A DNA stretch of 43,914 nt from Leptospira sp. (GCA_027531445.1 JAPZRK010000040.1:1-43914); one strand, 5' to 3'; counted from the first letter of the stretch, positions 26,308-35,866 are shown. Notes: generated by a model from the sequence alone, not told the origin. A program made the numbers and translations.

Positions 26308-27594
26308 ATGTTGCTCACAAATACGACCATTTCTCAAAAAAATGAATTTAGCGTTCCTGGGGACAAATCCATATCCCATAGAAGCGTACTTTTTGGCGCA
26401 CTTTCGAAGGGAAAATCGGAAATAACTGGTTTTTTGGAAGGTGAGGATCCCCTCCACACTCTCAAAAGTTTTTCTGCGATGGGTTTGACCTTTGAAAAAA
26501 AAGCCCCAGGCCATTATTCTATCCAAAGCCCTGGCAAAAAAGGGCTAAAATCCCCTGAGGGAGTCCTCGATTTCGGAAATGCAGGCACCGGAATTCGTCT
26601 TTCTGCGGGATTATTATGCGGACTCTCTCAAATCACAGCCACGCTTACTGGTGATGCCTCTCTCCAGAAGCGACCTATGGCTCGCATTATGGATCCACTC
26701 AGTGCCATGGGTGCAGATATTAAGTCCATTGCAGGCAACGGCAGAGCTCCCATCCGAATCATTGGCAAGCACCTAACAGATTATACTTACAAAAGCCCGA
26801 TCGCATCTGCTCAAATTAAAAGCGCACTTTTACTTGCGGCACTTTCATCGGACACGGCTCTCGAATATGAAGAGGAAGAGTTATCTAGAGATCATACTGA
26901 AAATATGATTCGATTTTTAGGCGGAGAGCTAACACATTTTAATCCACTTCATTTCAAACTAACACCTCCTTATTATTTTGAAGGGACTTCTTTTAAAGTG
27001 CCTGGCGATATATCAAGTGCAGCATTTTTTATTGTTCTTGGACTTTGTTCAAAGGGTGAGCCAACGACGATAAAAAACGTAGGATTGAATCCATCGCGTG
27101 TGGGAATTCTCACTGTGCTTCGTAGAATGGGTGGTATCATTGAAATCACAAACCCACGAAGCGAATGCGGAGAAGAAATCGGCGACATTCTTGTTTATCC
27201 ATCAAATCTGCATAAGGTGGAGATTGAAGAGGCGCTCATCCCTTCGATTATTGATGAGATTCCGATACTAACCATTGCGGGACTTTTTTCTGAAAGTGGA
27301 TTCTGTATACGTCATGCAAAAGAACTGCGTGCTAAAGAATCGGATCGCATCAAATCAGTTGTTTCGAATCTGTTAGCGATGGGTGTAGATGTCAGAGAAT
27401 TTGAAGATGGATATGAATTTGATGAAGTAAAACAGATCAACCCCGCAAAGATTGATACACAAATGGATCATCGGATAGCAATGAGTTTTGCGATTTTGTC
27501 TAAATTAACTGGTGTTAATTTGGAGATTGATGATGTAAGTTGGGTGGACACTTCTTTCCCAGGATTCTTTGGATTATTAAACTCCTTTCGGTAA
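26308..27594 (+). CDS. aroA: 3-phosphoshikimate 1-carboxyvinyltransferase (EPSP synthase)
   Basis: AroA transfers enolpyruvyl from PEP to shikimate-3-phosphate in aromatic amino acid synthesis. Family blocks are VPGDKSISHRS at residues 14-24, FGNAGTGIRLSAGLL, the GDASLQKRPM loop, and RAKESDRI near the C-terminus. Length (428 aa) is normal. It diverges from the cyclic-nucleotide-binding-domain gene and overlaps the convergent histidine kinase by 18 bases at its 3' end. Confidence 0.96.
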   Translation: MLLTNTTISQKNEFSVPGDKSISHRSVLFGALSKGKSEITGFLEGEDPLHTLKSFSAMGLTFEKKAPGHYSIQSPGKKGLKSPEGVLDFGNAGTGIRLSAGLLCGLSQITATLTGDASLQKRPMARIMDPLSAMGADIKSIAGNGRAPIRIIGKHLTDYTYKSPIASAQIKSALLLAALSSDTALEYEEEELSRDHTENMIRFLGGELTHFNPLHFKLTPPYYFEGTSFKVPGDISSAAFFIVLGLCSKGEPTTIKNVGLNPSRVGILTVLRRMGGIIEITNPRSECGEEIGDILVYPSNLHKVEIEEALIPSIIDEIPILTIAGLFSESGFCIRHAKELRAKESDRIKSVVSNLLAMGVDVREFEDGYEFDEVKQINPAKIDTQMDHRIAMSFAILSKLTGVNLEIDDVSWVDTSFPGFFGLLNSFR

Positions 27595-28578
27595 TTGTAA
27601 AGTCTCAAAGATTAAAGTTATTTTTGTATTTTCTTCTCTTTCTAATTGGATCGTTGCACCGATTTGTTTGCTTAAAAATTGAATCAATTGGAGTCCGAAG
27701 GTTTTAGGATTTTCAAAATTAACACTTTTTGGCATCGCTTCTCCATTATCTTCTATCTTCAATTTTAAGTTACGGCCCTCCAATTTGCCAATAATCGAAA
27801 TTTTACCCTTTTTTCCTTGAGGAAATGCATATTTCATAATATTGGTTATAATTTCTGTAAGGATGATGCCAAGATATTTGATGCGTGAAGTTTCTAACAA
27901 ACAATCATCGATTTGAACATCTGCTTCAACGAGACTATGGTTGGGAAAATTACATTTCATATCGAGAATAAGGGATGGCAAATAGCTTTTTAGCGGGATA
28001 TAATCATAGTCATTTGAAAGATACAGTTTGTCGTATAACAAAGCCATGCTTTGAATACGATTGCATGCATCTTTGATGGCAGAGATAGCTGATGGATCCT
28101 GCAAAGAACTCATCTGTAAATCTAGTAGACTTTGCATTACACTTAGATTGTTTTTGATTCGATGGTGGACTTCTTTCAATAAAATTTCTTTTTCTATTAA
28201 AAGAGCAGATACTTTTTCCTCTGCCAGTTTCCTATCTGTGATGTCGTGAATGATCGAAAAAAGTAAACTCTCTCCATCCAATCGTATGGGTGAAGAGTGA
28301 ACTTCTACATGTTTAATGATTCCGGATGACAAACGGTGTTGGAAATTAAAATGATTTCTCTTTTCGGTGACTGCAAGATTCATTTCGAATGTTATTTCAG
28401 TAGGCGAAAGAATATTGATATCACTTATATATTTGCCAATTAATTCCTGTAAGGGGTAGCCATAAAAATTTGATGCGGATTGATTTGCTTCAAGAATTTT
28501 CCCATCTAATGGGTTGATGATAAGCATAACAGATGTATTCTTATCGAAGATATCTCTAAATCGATTGTCTACGTTCAT
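27577..28578 (-). CDS. PAS-domain sensor histidine kinase (HisKA_2 type)
   Basis: A 333-residue cytoplasmic kinase. A PAS domain at about residues 8-120 (PLDGKILEANQSASNFYGYP) is followed by a HisKA_2 dimerisation region with the phospho-acceptor His in KEVHHRIKNNLSVMQSL near residue 138. The ATP-binding domain has the N-box-like ILTEIITNIMKYAFP and the G-box IEDNGEAMP. There is no membrane anchor, so an intracellular signal is likely. No response regulator gene is nearby. The gene runs towards aroA and overlaps its end. Confidence 0.9.
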   Translation of the reverse strand: MNVDNRFRDIFDKNTSVMLIINPLDGKILEANQSASNFYGYPLQELIGKYISDINILSPTEITFEMNLAVTEKRNHFNFQHRLSSGIIKHVEVHSSPIRLDGESLLFSIIHDITDRKLAEEKVSALLIEKEILLKEVHHRIKNNLSVMQSLLDLQMSSLQDPSAISAIKDACNRIQSMALLYDKLYLSNDYDYIPLKSYLPSLILDMKCNFPNHSLVEADVQIDDCLLETSRIKYLGIILTEIITNIMKYAFPQGKKGKISIIGKLEGRNLKLKIEDNGEAMPKSVNFENPKTFGLQLIQFLSKQIGATIQLEREENTKITLIFETLQLPKGV

Positions 28579-28742
28579 TTTGAACTCAGTACTCTATCAT
28601 CTTTGTCCGATTGATATCAGCGTCTAAATAAACATCTGTTATGGTCAAGCCGCTGTCAACCTCAACGAGTCAAAAATGGGAAAAGAAATTTGAGATCGAC
28701 GTATTTCCCTAACTTTTCTCAAATTGCAAAGGGAGATCCAAA

Positions 28743-29480
28743 ATGCAAAAAATTGAAAATGTGATCGCAATCGATGGACCTGCTGGTTCAGGGAAAAGCA
28801 CAATCGCTCGTTTACTGGCAAGTCGACTAGGTTATCTTTATTTGGATTCGGGAGCATTTTATCGGGGACTAACACTTGCACTTTGGGAGGCTTATTTAAA
28901 AAACAATTCAGATCCGGATCATTTTCAATTTTACGCAGAAAAGTTTGCAGATGCGGCTCTTTTGGACAAAGAAAGAGAAGAATTTGGCTTTGCTCTTTCG
29001 GAGATTCCACTCAACTGTCAGCTCTCGACTCACGGGACGAACCAAATGTATCTAGCTGATCGAGATATTTCAGATGCGATTCGGACTCCAGAGATTACAA
29101 AGTTGATTCGCTTTGTGGCACCGCAACGTATCTTCAGAGAGTATGTGAACAAAAAGATACGCGAGTTTGCTAAAACTCACAAACTAGTAATGGATGGGAG
29201 AGATATTGGAACCGATGTATTCCCTGATTCCAAAGTTAAGTTCTTTTTGACTGCCAGTGTTGATGTTCGGGCGGAGAGAAGGCATGCAGAACTCGTATCA
29301 AAAGGAATCCAAATGGATCTCACCCACCTAAAATCTGAAATCCAGTCAAGAGACCTTTCTGATGAAACAAGACTTGTTGCCCCCCTTCGTCAAGCAACCG
29401 ATGCAATACTCATTGACACGTCAGAGTCCGACACGGAAACTGTCCTAAATACTATCCTGTCAAGGCTTCCGCAGTCTTGA
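28743..29480 (+). CDS. cmk: Cytidylate kinase
   Basis: Phosphorylates CMP and dCMP. The P-loop GPAGSGKST is at residues 12-20, followed by LGYLYLDSGAFYRG, and the NMP-binding region has MDGRDIGTDVFPDSKVKFFL with the lid ASVDVRAERR. Length (245 aa) is slightly longer than typical. A gggag ribosome-binding site precedes the ATG at 28743. It is the first gene of the cmk-rpsA-TPR-hisG-rpmF-plsX-fabG block; cmk-rpsA adjacency is common. Confidence 0.95.
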   Translation: MQKIENVIAIDGPAGSGKSTIARLLASRLGYLYLDSGAFYRGLTLALWEAYLKNNSDPDHFQFYAEKFADAALLDKEREEFGFALSEIPLNCQLSTHGTNQMYLADRDISDAIRTPEITKLIRFVAPQRIFREYVNKKIREFAKTHKLVMDGRDIGTDVFPDSKVKFFLTASVDVRAERRHAELVSKGIQMDLTHLKSEIQSRDLSDETRLVAPLRQATDAILIDTSESDTETVLNTILSRLPQS

Positions 29481-29509
29481 CAAATCTAAGTTTTGTATCC
29501 CGGTAACCA

Positions 29510-31210
29510 TTGAATTCAGCCAACCCTTCTTCCTCCCCCAAAAACGAGACCACTTCTTCCTTCGGAGAACTCCTAGAAAAGTGGGAATCACAAACACAAG
29601 AACAAGATAATTCCGGCAGTAAAGGACTGCTCATTGACGGCACCGTTGTAGACGTAATCGGGGACACTGTGTTTCTCGATATCGGTGAAAAACTCGAAGC
29701 TCGTGTTCCAAGAGAAGATTTCTCTGAAACACCGAAACGTGGTGAAAGAGTCAGTGCGATCCTAAAAAGACGTGTCGATGGATATTGTGTTCTCTCGAAA
29801 AAGGAAGCAGACCAAAGAGTTGGCTGGGAAACGATCAAAGATGCTTCGGCAAACGGTTACCCACTTTCTGGAAAGATTGTTACCGAAGTCAAAAACAAAG
29901 GTTATCTTGTAGAAAGCGAAGGCGTTCAGCTATTCCTTCCTGCATCACACGTCGGCGTTCGCTTTAAAGAAGCCACTGAATCCGGCAAAGAATTCCAATT
30001 CAAAATCATCGAACTCAATGAAAAGACAAAGACTGGCGTTGTTTCGCGCAAAACGCTCCTTGACGAGATCAATGGAGAAAAATGGGAAGAACTACTTGAA
30101 AAAGTGAAAGTTGGAGACAAAGTCCAAGGGAAAGTGGTAAAGATCGCAAACTTTGGAGTTTTCCTTTCGGTTCATGAAGTGGTAGGACTCCTTCGCCAAA
30201 ACGATATTTCCTATAAAAAATTTGCACCTTTCAAACAATATTTTAATATCGGTGCCGAAGTTGATGTTACTGTACTCGAGATCGATAAAGATAACAACAA
30301 ACTATCGCTTGGCATCAAACAACTGTATGAAGATCCATGGGGTTGGGCAAAAAAAGAACTCGAAAAAGGTATGGTTGTTCGAGGGATCGTTACTTCGCTC
30401 ACAAACTTCGGAGCCTTTGTTGAATTGAAAGAAGGCCTTGAAGGTCTCATCCACACAACAGAGCTTTCCTGGGCAAAAAAACCACCACACCCAAAAGATG
30501 TGCTGAAAAAAAGCCAAGAAGTAGATTCAGAAATTTTAGACATAGATTTTGAAGCAAGACGTCTTTCTCTTGGACTCAAGCAGTTGTTGCCAAATCCTTG
30601 GGAAGCACTTTCGTCAAATGTTCGCGCGGGCAATGAACTTGAAGGCAAAATCACAGGTATCACAAAGTATGGTGCATTTGTCGAAGTAGAGAGCGGGATC
30701 GAAGGTCTCATCCATATTTCCGATATCACTTGGGATGAAAGAGAAAAAAACCCTCTCTCCCTTTTGAAAAAAGGTCAGGCAATTAAGTATAAAATTCTAG
30801 ATGTAAATTTAGATGCGCAACGCATTAGCTGTGGTCTCAAACAACTCCAAGAGCACCCTTACGAAGCACTTCGCAAAAAATACCCACCAGGTACTCTTGT
30901 TGAAGGTAGAGTGAAGTCGATCGTAAGTTTTGGTGTTTTCGTTGAAGTGGAACCAGGCTTTGAAGGTCTTGTTCATATTTCTGAGATTCCAGATGGTCGC
31001 AATATCAAATTGGATGAACTCTACAAAGTGGGCGAACAAGTGAGAACTGTTGTTGTTAAAATTGAACCTAACAATAAAAAGATCTCTCTTTCCATCAAAG
31101 ACTTTGATAAAGCAGTTGAGCGAGAAGAAATGGCAAAATACATGAAAGAAGACAACCAACCCTCACGGGAATCTATGGGTGCTTTCATGAATCTCAATAA
31201 CAATCGTTAA
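29510..31210 (+). CDS. rpsA: 30S ribosomal protein S1
   Basis: Ribosomal protein S1, which binds mRNA and helps it enter the decoding channel. Six S1 RNA-binding domains are visible, starting near residues 38, 116, 202, 286, 374 and 461. Domains 3-6 carry the canonical FGAFV/FGVFV and GL-I/V-H core. Length (566 aa) matches six-domain S1. The start appears to be the TTG at 29510, since no ATG or GTG lies upstream of the first domain in frame; no Shine-Dalgarno sequence is evident. Confidence 0.95.
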   Translation: MNSANPSSSPKNETTSSFGELLEKWESQTQEQDNSGSKGLLIDGTVVDVIGDTVFLDIGEKLEARVPREDFSETPKRGERVSAILKRRVDGYCVLSKKEADQRVGWETIKDASANGYPLSGKIVTEVKNKGYLVESEGVQLFLPASHVGVRFKEATESGKEFQFKIIELNEKTKTGVVSRKTLLDEINGEKWEELLEKVKVGDKVQGKVVKIANFGVFLSVHEVVGLLRQNDISYKKFAPFKQYFNIGAEVDVTVLEIDKDNNKLSLGIKQLYEDPWGWAKKELEKGMVVRGIVTSLTNFGAFVELKEGLEGLIHTTELSWAKKPPHPKDVLKKSQEVDSEILDIDFEARRLSLGLKQLLPNPWEALSSNVRAGNELEGKITGITKYGAFVEVESGIEGLIHISDITWDEREKNPLSLLKKGQAIKYKILDVNLDAQRISCGLKQLQEHPYEALRKKYPPGTLVEGRVKSIVSFGVFVEVEPGFEGLVHISEIPDGRNIKLDELYKVGEQVRTVVVKIEPNNKKISLSIKDFDKAVEREEMAKYMKEDNQPSRESMGAFMNLNNNR

Positions 31211-31215
31211 TCCAA

Positions 31216-31971
31216 ATGGATAAGTTTGTTAAAAAGAATCTCATCGATAAAAAACGAGAGGAAGAATTGCGAGCTCACCAAGATGAGTTCGCAGACTTCC
31301 AAGGCAGTAAGTCTGAGCTTTACTTTTTAAAATTCACTCATTTCCTTGCTCGCAATCGTAAACGAGTCTTTATCGGTCTAGGAATAGCATTTGTTATCCT
31401 TGCGTCACTGATTGGGTTTTTTGAATATAGAGATTACCGCTTTCAAAAGAATACTGTTCTCTTCGAAGACATTCAGGCAAAACACAAAAAAACCAACGCC
31501 ACTCCCGATATTCAAATCGCAGATCTTGAATCATTCCTTGCTAACCAAAGTTCGGGGGATATGGATTTGCGAGTCTGGAAAGATCTTTCTCGGCTTTATG
31601 CGGAAAAAGCAAACTGGGAAAAGGCCGCAGATTATTTGGAACGTGCTGGCAAAAAAATTGATACACCTAAAGAAATGAAGGCGTATTATTTTTATTTGGC
31701 GGGAAATTATCGAGACAACCAGCCTGATCCTGTCAAAGCATTAGAAAATTTCAAAATAGCTTCATCTATTTTAGAAACAAATAGCGAAGTGAAATCCTTC
31801 AAAGCTTGGGCGTTTTATCACACTGGGCGTTTACAACTTGCAAGTGGCGATAAACCTGGTGCCAAGTTATCATTAGAAAAAGTTCTCAAAATCGACGGAA
31901 GTGATTCTGAAAACTTAGATGAAGTAAAACTTCTCACAACATATCTTTTATTAAAACTCGGGAAAACATAA
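31216..31971 (+). CDS. Membrane-anchored TPR-type protein (YfgM-like layout)
   Basis: A 251-residue protein. A charged N-terminal segment (about 1-50) is followed by one membrane helix (about 55-77, VFIGLGIAFVILASLIGFF), then a periplasmic helical domain with tetratricopeptide-like repeats (about 110-245). This layout resembles YfgM-type ancillary factors of the SecYEG translocon, but sequence identity cannot be judged here. It starts 5 bases after the rpsA stop and ends 4 bases before hisG, so it sits in the operon. Confidence 0.7.
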   Translation: MDKFVKKNLIDKKREEELRAHQDEFADFQGSKSELYFLKFTHFLARNRKRVFIGLGIAFVILASLIGFFEYRDYRFQKNTVLFEDIQAKHKKTNATPDIQIADLESFLANQSSGDMDLRVWKDLSRLYAEKANWEKAADYLERAGKKIDTPKEMKAYYFYLAGNYRDNQPDPVKALENFKIASSILETNSEVKSFKAWAFYHTGRLQLASGDKPGAKLSLEKVLKIDGSDSENLDEVKLLTTYLLLKLGKT

Positions 31972-31975
31972 ACCT

Positions 31976-32590
31976 ATGCTGACGCTGGCACTTCCCAAGG
32001 GAAGGCTTGCTATGGAGAGCGCAGAAATTCTTCATAGCAAGGGTTGGCTTTCTGAACTCCCTCCCGAAGAATCAAAAGCTCTTACATTTACTTCACCTGA
32101 CAATCGATTGCGTTTGCTCTTTGTTCGCTCACAAGATGTATGCACTTATGTAGAAGAGGGTGCCGCGGACGCAGGTATTGTTGGATGGGACATAATCAGA
32201 GAAGGTAAGTTTGATTTGATTGCTCCAGTTGATTTAAAAATTGGTGGTTGCCGTCTGAGTCTTGCTAGTTTTCCCGATTTTGATTTGTTTGCCATCAGGT
32301 CCAAGGTCAGAGTTGCGACAAAGTACCCAGAATTGACCAAAGAGTATTTTTTTTCCAAAGGAATTTCTTGTGAAGTGATCAAACTTTACGGTTCGATCGA
32401 ACTTGCACCCATCGTTGGCCTCTCTGATTGTATCGTTGACTTGGTTTCAACAGGTGGCACTCTCAAAGCAAACGGATTGAAAGAGATAGAAGTGATCTTA
32501 GAAAGCACTGCACGGCTGATATGTAACCGATCTGCATTTTATGCGAAGCAAAGTGAACTAGGTACTTTAATTCAGAGCCTAGAAAATTAA
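31976..32590 (+). CDS. hisG: ATP phosphoribosyltransferase, short form
   Basis: HisG joins ATP and PRPP in the first step of histidine synthesis. It begins LTLALPKGRLAMESAEIL and carries DIIREG and the PRPP loop DLVSTGGTLKANGL. At 204 residues it lacks the C-terminal allosteric domain, so it is the short type that needs HisZ as regulatory subunit; hisZ is not in the window. It follows the TPR gene closely. Confidence 0.93.
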   Translation: MLTLALPKGRLAMESAEILHSKGWLSELPPEESKALTFTSPDNRLRLLFVRSQDVCTYVEEGAADAGIVGWDIIREGKFDLIAPVDLKIGGCRLSLASFPDFDLFAIRSKVRVATKYPELTKEYFFSKGISCEVIKLYGSIELAPIVGLSDCIVDLVSTGGTLKANGLKEIEVILESTARLICNRSAFYAKQSELGTLIQSLEN

Positions 32591-32658
32591 ATAGATTGTT
32601 TTCAGAATGCACCGCGAAACGATAGTAAAAATTAGTGAGAATTCCATAGAGGATAGCC

Positions 32659-32859
32659 ATGGCAGTCCCAAAGCGACGTAAATCCAAATCGAAAGTTAGA
32701 ACAAAACGAGCGCATCATGCGATCGGGAAACCTAACTTGAACCCTTGTTCAAATTGTGGTTCTTATATTCTTTCCCACCGTGTGTGCCCTTATTGCGGTT
32801 TTTATAAGGGTTCTCTCGTTGTTGCACAGAAAGTAAAAAAGACTACTGAAGAAACTTAA
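32659..32859 (+). CDS. rpmF: 50S ribosomal protein L32
   Basis: A 66-residue ribosomal protein. It starts MAVPKRRKSKSK and has a zinc-ribbon of two Cys pairs, CSNC and CPYC, separated by 14 residues, so this is the zinc-binding form. A gaggat ribosome-binding site precedes the ATG. The stop lies 5 bases before plsX. The rpmF-plsX-fab order is a common conserved arrangement. Confidence 0.96.
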   Translation: MAVPKRRKSKSKVRTKRAHHAIGKPNLNPCSNCGSYILSHRVCPYCGFYKGSLVVAQKVKKTTEET

Positions 32860-32864
32860 GTATT

Positions 32865-33893
32865 ATGTGGGTCGCCGTAGACGCGATGAGCGGAGATTAC
32901 GGCCCGGAGTGTATTGTTGAAGGAGCTGTCCTCGCCGTCCGGGAATATGGCCTTTCTGTATCCCTTGTTGGAGACGAACAAGAGCTCCTAGACCTACTTT
33001 TAAAATATGACTACGATACTGAAAAGGTTCGAGTCATTCATTCAACAGAAATCATCGGCATGAACGATTCACCCTCTATAGCTGTTCGGGCTATGGAGGA
33101 TTCTTCCGTTGTTAAAGCTGTACGCCTTGTCGCAGAAAAAGAATGCATTGGTGTATTCTCTCCAGGTAACACAGGTGCTACGATGGCAGCAGCTCTTTTG
33201 CATCTTGGCCGTATACCAGGCGTTTTGCGGCCGCCTATTGCGGCTCCCATACCAAGGGAAGAAGGTGCACCTGTCCTACTTCTAGATGCTGGTGCCAATG
33301 TAGACTGTAAACCTGAGTATCTTGCTCAGTTTGCCGTTATGGGTGAAATTTATTCACGTGAGCTTTTTGGAATCAAAAGTCCAAAAGTTGGATTGCTCTC
33401 CAATGGTGAAGAAGATAAGAAAGGCAATGCCGCCACAGTCAAAGCATTTGAAATTCTGAAAAAAATACCATTTAACTTTATAGGCAATGTCGAAGGGCGG
33501 GATCTTTACGGAAGTGGTAGAGATGTAGACGTGGTCGTCTGCGACGGTTTTACGGGAAACATCGTCCTTAAGGCCACTGAAGGTCTTGCAAAATCTATCT
33601 TTAATGTTCTCAAAAATTCAATCCGACAATCTAGTCTTGCGCAAACTGGCGCTTTACTCTTGAAATCGACTTTTACAGCCGTAAAGAAGAGGCTTGATTA
33701 TGCTGAATACGGTGGCGCCTTACTTCTCGGAGTCGATGGTATTTGTATGATTGGTCATGGTTCTTCGAATGCGCTTGCAGTAAAAAACGCTGTTCGCGTT
33801 ATCTCGGAGTGTGCGAAACATGGAATCAATGAACGGATAGGCAAAAAAATTAGCGAAATAAGAGCCCTTATGGGTGAAGGTCTCAATTTATAG
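32865..33893 (+). CDS. plsX: Phosphate acyltransferase PlsX
   Basis: PlsX converts acyl-ACP to acyl-phosphate for glycerolipid synthesis. It begins WVAVDAMSGDYGPE, and carries VFSPGNTGATMAAALLHLGR and LLDAGANVDCKPEYL, then the C-terminal CDGFTGNIVLKATEG and YGGALLLGVDG blocks. Length (342 aa) is normal. It starts at an ATG right after rpmF. Confidence 0.95.
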   Translation: MWVAVDAMSGDYGPECIVEGAVLAVREYGLSVSLVGDEQELLDLLLKYDYDTEKVRVIHSTEIIGMNDSPSIAVRAMEDSSVVKAVRLVAEKECIGVFSPGNTGATMAAALLHLGRIPGVLRPPIAAPIPREEGAPVLLLDAGANVDCKPEYLAQFAVMGEIYSRELFGIKSPKVGLLSNGEEDKKGNAATVKAFEILKKIPFNFIGNVEGRDLYGSGRDVDVVVCDGFTGNIVLKATEGLAKSIFNVLKNSIRQSSLAQTGALLLKSTFTAVKKRLDYAEYGGALLLGVDGICMIGHGSSNALAVKNAVRVISECAKHGINERIGKKISEIRALMGEGLNL

Positions 33894-33942
33894 ATGGAAT
33901 TTTTTAAATTTTAAAGTTATATTTAAATTACAGGAGAAAGGG

Positions 33943-34704
33943 ATGATCAATTTAAACGGAAAAGTAGCAATCGTAACAGGAGGCGCTCGTGGAATCGGGA
34001 AGGCCACTTGTCTAAAGTTAGCTTCTCTTGGAGCATCGATCGTTGTTGCGGATATGAATCCAGAAACGACCAATGCAACAGCAGAGGAATTAAAGTCCAA
34101 AGGCTATAAGGCGATTGCGGTTCTTGGTAACGTATCAGTAGAAGCAGATGCACAAAACTTGATCGATACTGCCAAAAAGGAATTTGGTTCAGTGGACATT
34201 TTAGTAAACAATGCTGGTATCACTCGTGATACACTTCTCATGCGTATGAAAAAAGAGCAATGGGATGCTGTAATTGCTGTTAACCTAACTGGAACCTATC
34301 TTTGCACCCAAGCCGCCATCAAAGTTATGATGAAACAAGAAAATGGTGGGTCTATCATTAACCTTTCTTCAATTTCCGGAGAAAACGGAAACATCGGTCA
34401 AACAAACTATTCAGCTTCAAAAGCTGGTGTGATTGGATTTACAAAGGCAGTCGCTTTGGAAATGGCCTCGCGTAAAGTTAGATGTAATGCGATTGCTCCA
34501 GGATTTATCGCAACAGAAATGACAGAGGCGATTCCAGAAAATATCAAAGCGGGAATGGTAGCGGCAATCCCACTCAAACGTGCTGGTCTTCCTGAAGATA
34601 TCGCTAACGGAATCGCTTTCCTTGCTTCTGATGCTTCAAGTTTTATCACAGGACATATTTTGGATATCAATGGTGGCGGATTTTTGCCAGGTGGCGGTCA
34701 CTAA
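33943..34704 (+). CDS. fabG: 3-oxoacyl-[ACP] reductase
   Basis: FabG reduces beta-ketoacyl-ACP with NADPH in fatty acid elongation. The cofactor motif TGGARGIGKA is near the N-terminus, NNAG follows, and the catalytic Ser, Tyr, Lys are in NLSSISGENG and NYSASKAG. Length is 253 residues from the ATG at 33943, which has a strong aggagaaaggg site; an in-frame ATG at 33874 overlaps plsX and is rejected. Unlike many genomes, fabD and acpP do not flank it. A terminator follows. Confidence 0.94.
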   Translation: MINLNGKVAIVTGGARGIGKATCLKLASLGASIVVADMNPETTNATAEELKSKGYKAIAVLGNVSVEADAQNLIDTAKKEFGSVDILVNNAGITRDTLLMRMKKEQWDAVIAVNLTGTYLCTQAAIKVMMKQENGGSIINLSSISGENGNIGQTNYSASKAGVIGFTKAVALEMASRKVRCNAIAPGFIATEMTEAIPENIKAGMVAAIPLKRAGLPEDIANGIAFLASDASSFITGHILDINGGGFLPGGGH

Positions 34705-34717
34705 AATTTGAAACATG

Positions 34718-34751
34718 GGGCTAGTCGTGAAGTACGATTCGCCCTTTTTTT
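34718..34751 (+). terminator. Intrinsic terminator after fabG
   Basis: The arms gggctagtcgt and acgattcgccc pair in 9 of 11 positions around a 5-base loop and are followed by eight T residues. The T-tract runs into the stop codon of the convergent PII-like gene at 34750. It closes the cmk-to-fabG block. Confidence 0.75.
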
Positions 34752-35865
34752 ATCTTTGTGCCTTGGACTGATACGAAAAGGCACGAGGAATATCACTCGT
34801 TTGAACCATTCCTTCCGTTTCTCTTCCATAAAAGTTGATTTCATTTAACAAGTTTAGCACTTCTTCCATATTCTTTTTTGGAATTAGAAGGTCAGCAGAA
34901 TCTCTTGCAGGAGTATAATCTGTCATGCCTGATTGGAGCTGTAGTATTTTGTTATGTGAGATCGTTGAGCTTCCCACTCCTGCATTTCTAAGAACTGTCA
35001 GGACGGATTCGATTTTTCCCTCACTACAATTTAAGTGGACGTTCACTCCGTTAAAATAGTTTCGTGAGCGACCCCCTGGCCTAAACTGATTTGATTTTTT
35101 ACGCCATTCCATATTTCCATGAAGGTGATCCAATGCTGAGATGATTTGATCCATACTTGCGGTTTGTTTTGCACCTTCCAGACTCACTTTTGTATTGAGT
35201 AATCCTCGTTTGATGGGATATTCAAAAATAAAACCCCTTCCTGGTAAATCAAGTCTTCCTAGTTCGATTATAAAATCTAACACATAATCAGTGTCAGATG
35301 TATGGACAGCTATTTTTAATATTTCCTTTTCTTTGGGAATCGTAATTCTGAGTATTCCTAGGCGATCTCGCAAACCTGTTCCAGTTCCATAACTGATCGT
35401 GGGCACTGCTATACCGTTTTGTAATAACTCGCGTGAAATGAACTCAGCACTCCCTCTTGGAAGGATACAAAAAATGCCTGTAAGCCCAGTAAAGCCAATG
35501 GGTTTTACTTTTACTGAACCTCTGAAAATGATTTCACTAAGAATTGGTCGAATCAAAGTGATCTCCTCAGAATAAACCGAGCCATGACCTGGGATATGAA
35601 GTTCAGCAGAATCTCGAATTGCCGACAGTATCGTATCCTCTGATTTTGCTTCTGTCAGAATTTCAAAAATAGAAACAGGGGTATCTAAGATTGGTTGATT
35701 CGAATAAAAATCAAATAAAAACCGGCCCCTTTTTTTAAGGATGGGGTACCTTCCGGCTTCTACTCGTACGTATTGAACGCCAATATTTCTTAGATGTTCC
35801 ATCACAAACTCAACGAGATCTTTGTGGAGGATAGCAGTGATACGAATGACCTTTTCGGTTTTCAC
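34750..35865 (-). CDS. Protein with three tandem PII-like domains
   Basis: A 371-residue soluble protein. Three PII-like ferredoxin-fold units are visible, at about residues 4-108, 118-228 and 268-365. Each has an opening strand-helix-strand, e.g. ILHKDLVEFVMEHLRNIGVQ, and the end pattern seen in PII such as LHIPGHGSVYSEEITLI in unit 1 and LDLPGRGFIFEYP in unit 2. Ordinary PII proteins are homotrimers of about 110 residues that bind ATP/ADP and regulate transporters or enzymes. The gene starts at a GTG one base after the stop of the DUF1538 gene, so the two are coupled. The likely role is regulation of that membrane protein. Confidence 0.78.
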   Translation of the reverse strand: MKTEKVIRITAILHKDLVEFVMEHLRNIGVQYVRVEAGRYPILKKRGRFLFDFYSNQPILDTPVSIFEILTEAKSEDTILSAIRDSAELHIPGHGSVYSEEITLIRPILSEIIFRGSVKVKPIGFTGLTGIFCILPRGSAEFISRELLQNGIAVPTISYGTGTGLRDRLGILRITIPKEKEILKIAVHTSDTDYVLDFIIELGRLDLPGRGFIFEYPIKRGLLNTKVSLEGAKQTASMDQIISALDHLHGNMEWRKKSNQFRPGGRSRNYFNGVNVHLNCSEGKIESVLTVLRNAGVGSSTISHNKILQLQSGMTDYTPARDSADLLIPKKNMEEVLNLLNEINFYGRETEGMVQTSDIPRAFSYQSKAQR

Positions 35866-35866
35866 T

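Noticed and set aside
28687..28725. AATTTGAG/CTCAAATT inverted repeat before cmk
   Set aside because: The loop is 23 bases and the arms are AT-rich; chance occurrence is likely.
26273..28730. The 13-mer ctcaaattgcaaa occurs just before both aroA and cmk
   Set aside because: A shared 13-mer is expected several times by chance in a window of this size and the surrounding bases differ.
33874..33942. N-terminal extension of FabG from an earlier ATG
   Set aside because: It overlaps plsX, and the ATG at 33943 has a strong ribosome-binding site and matches the family start.
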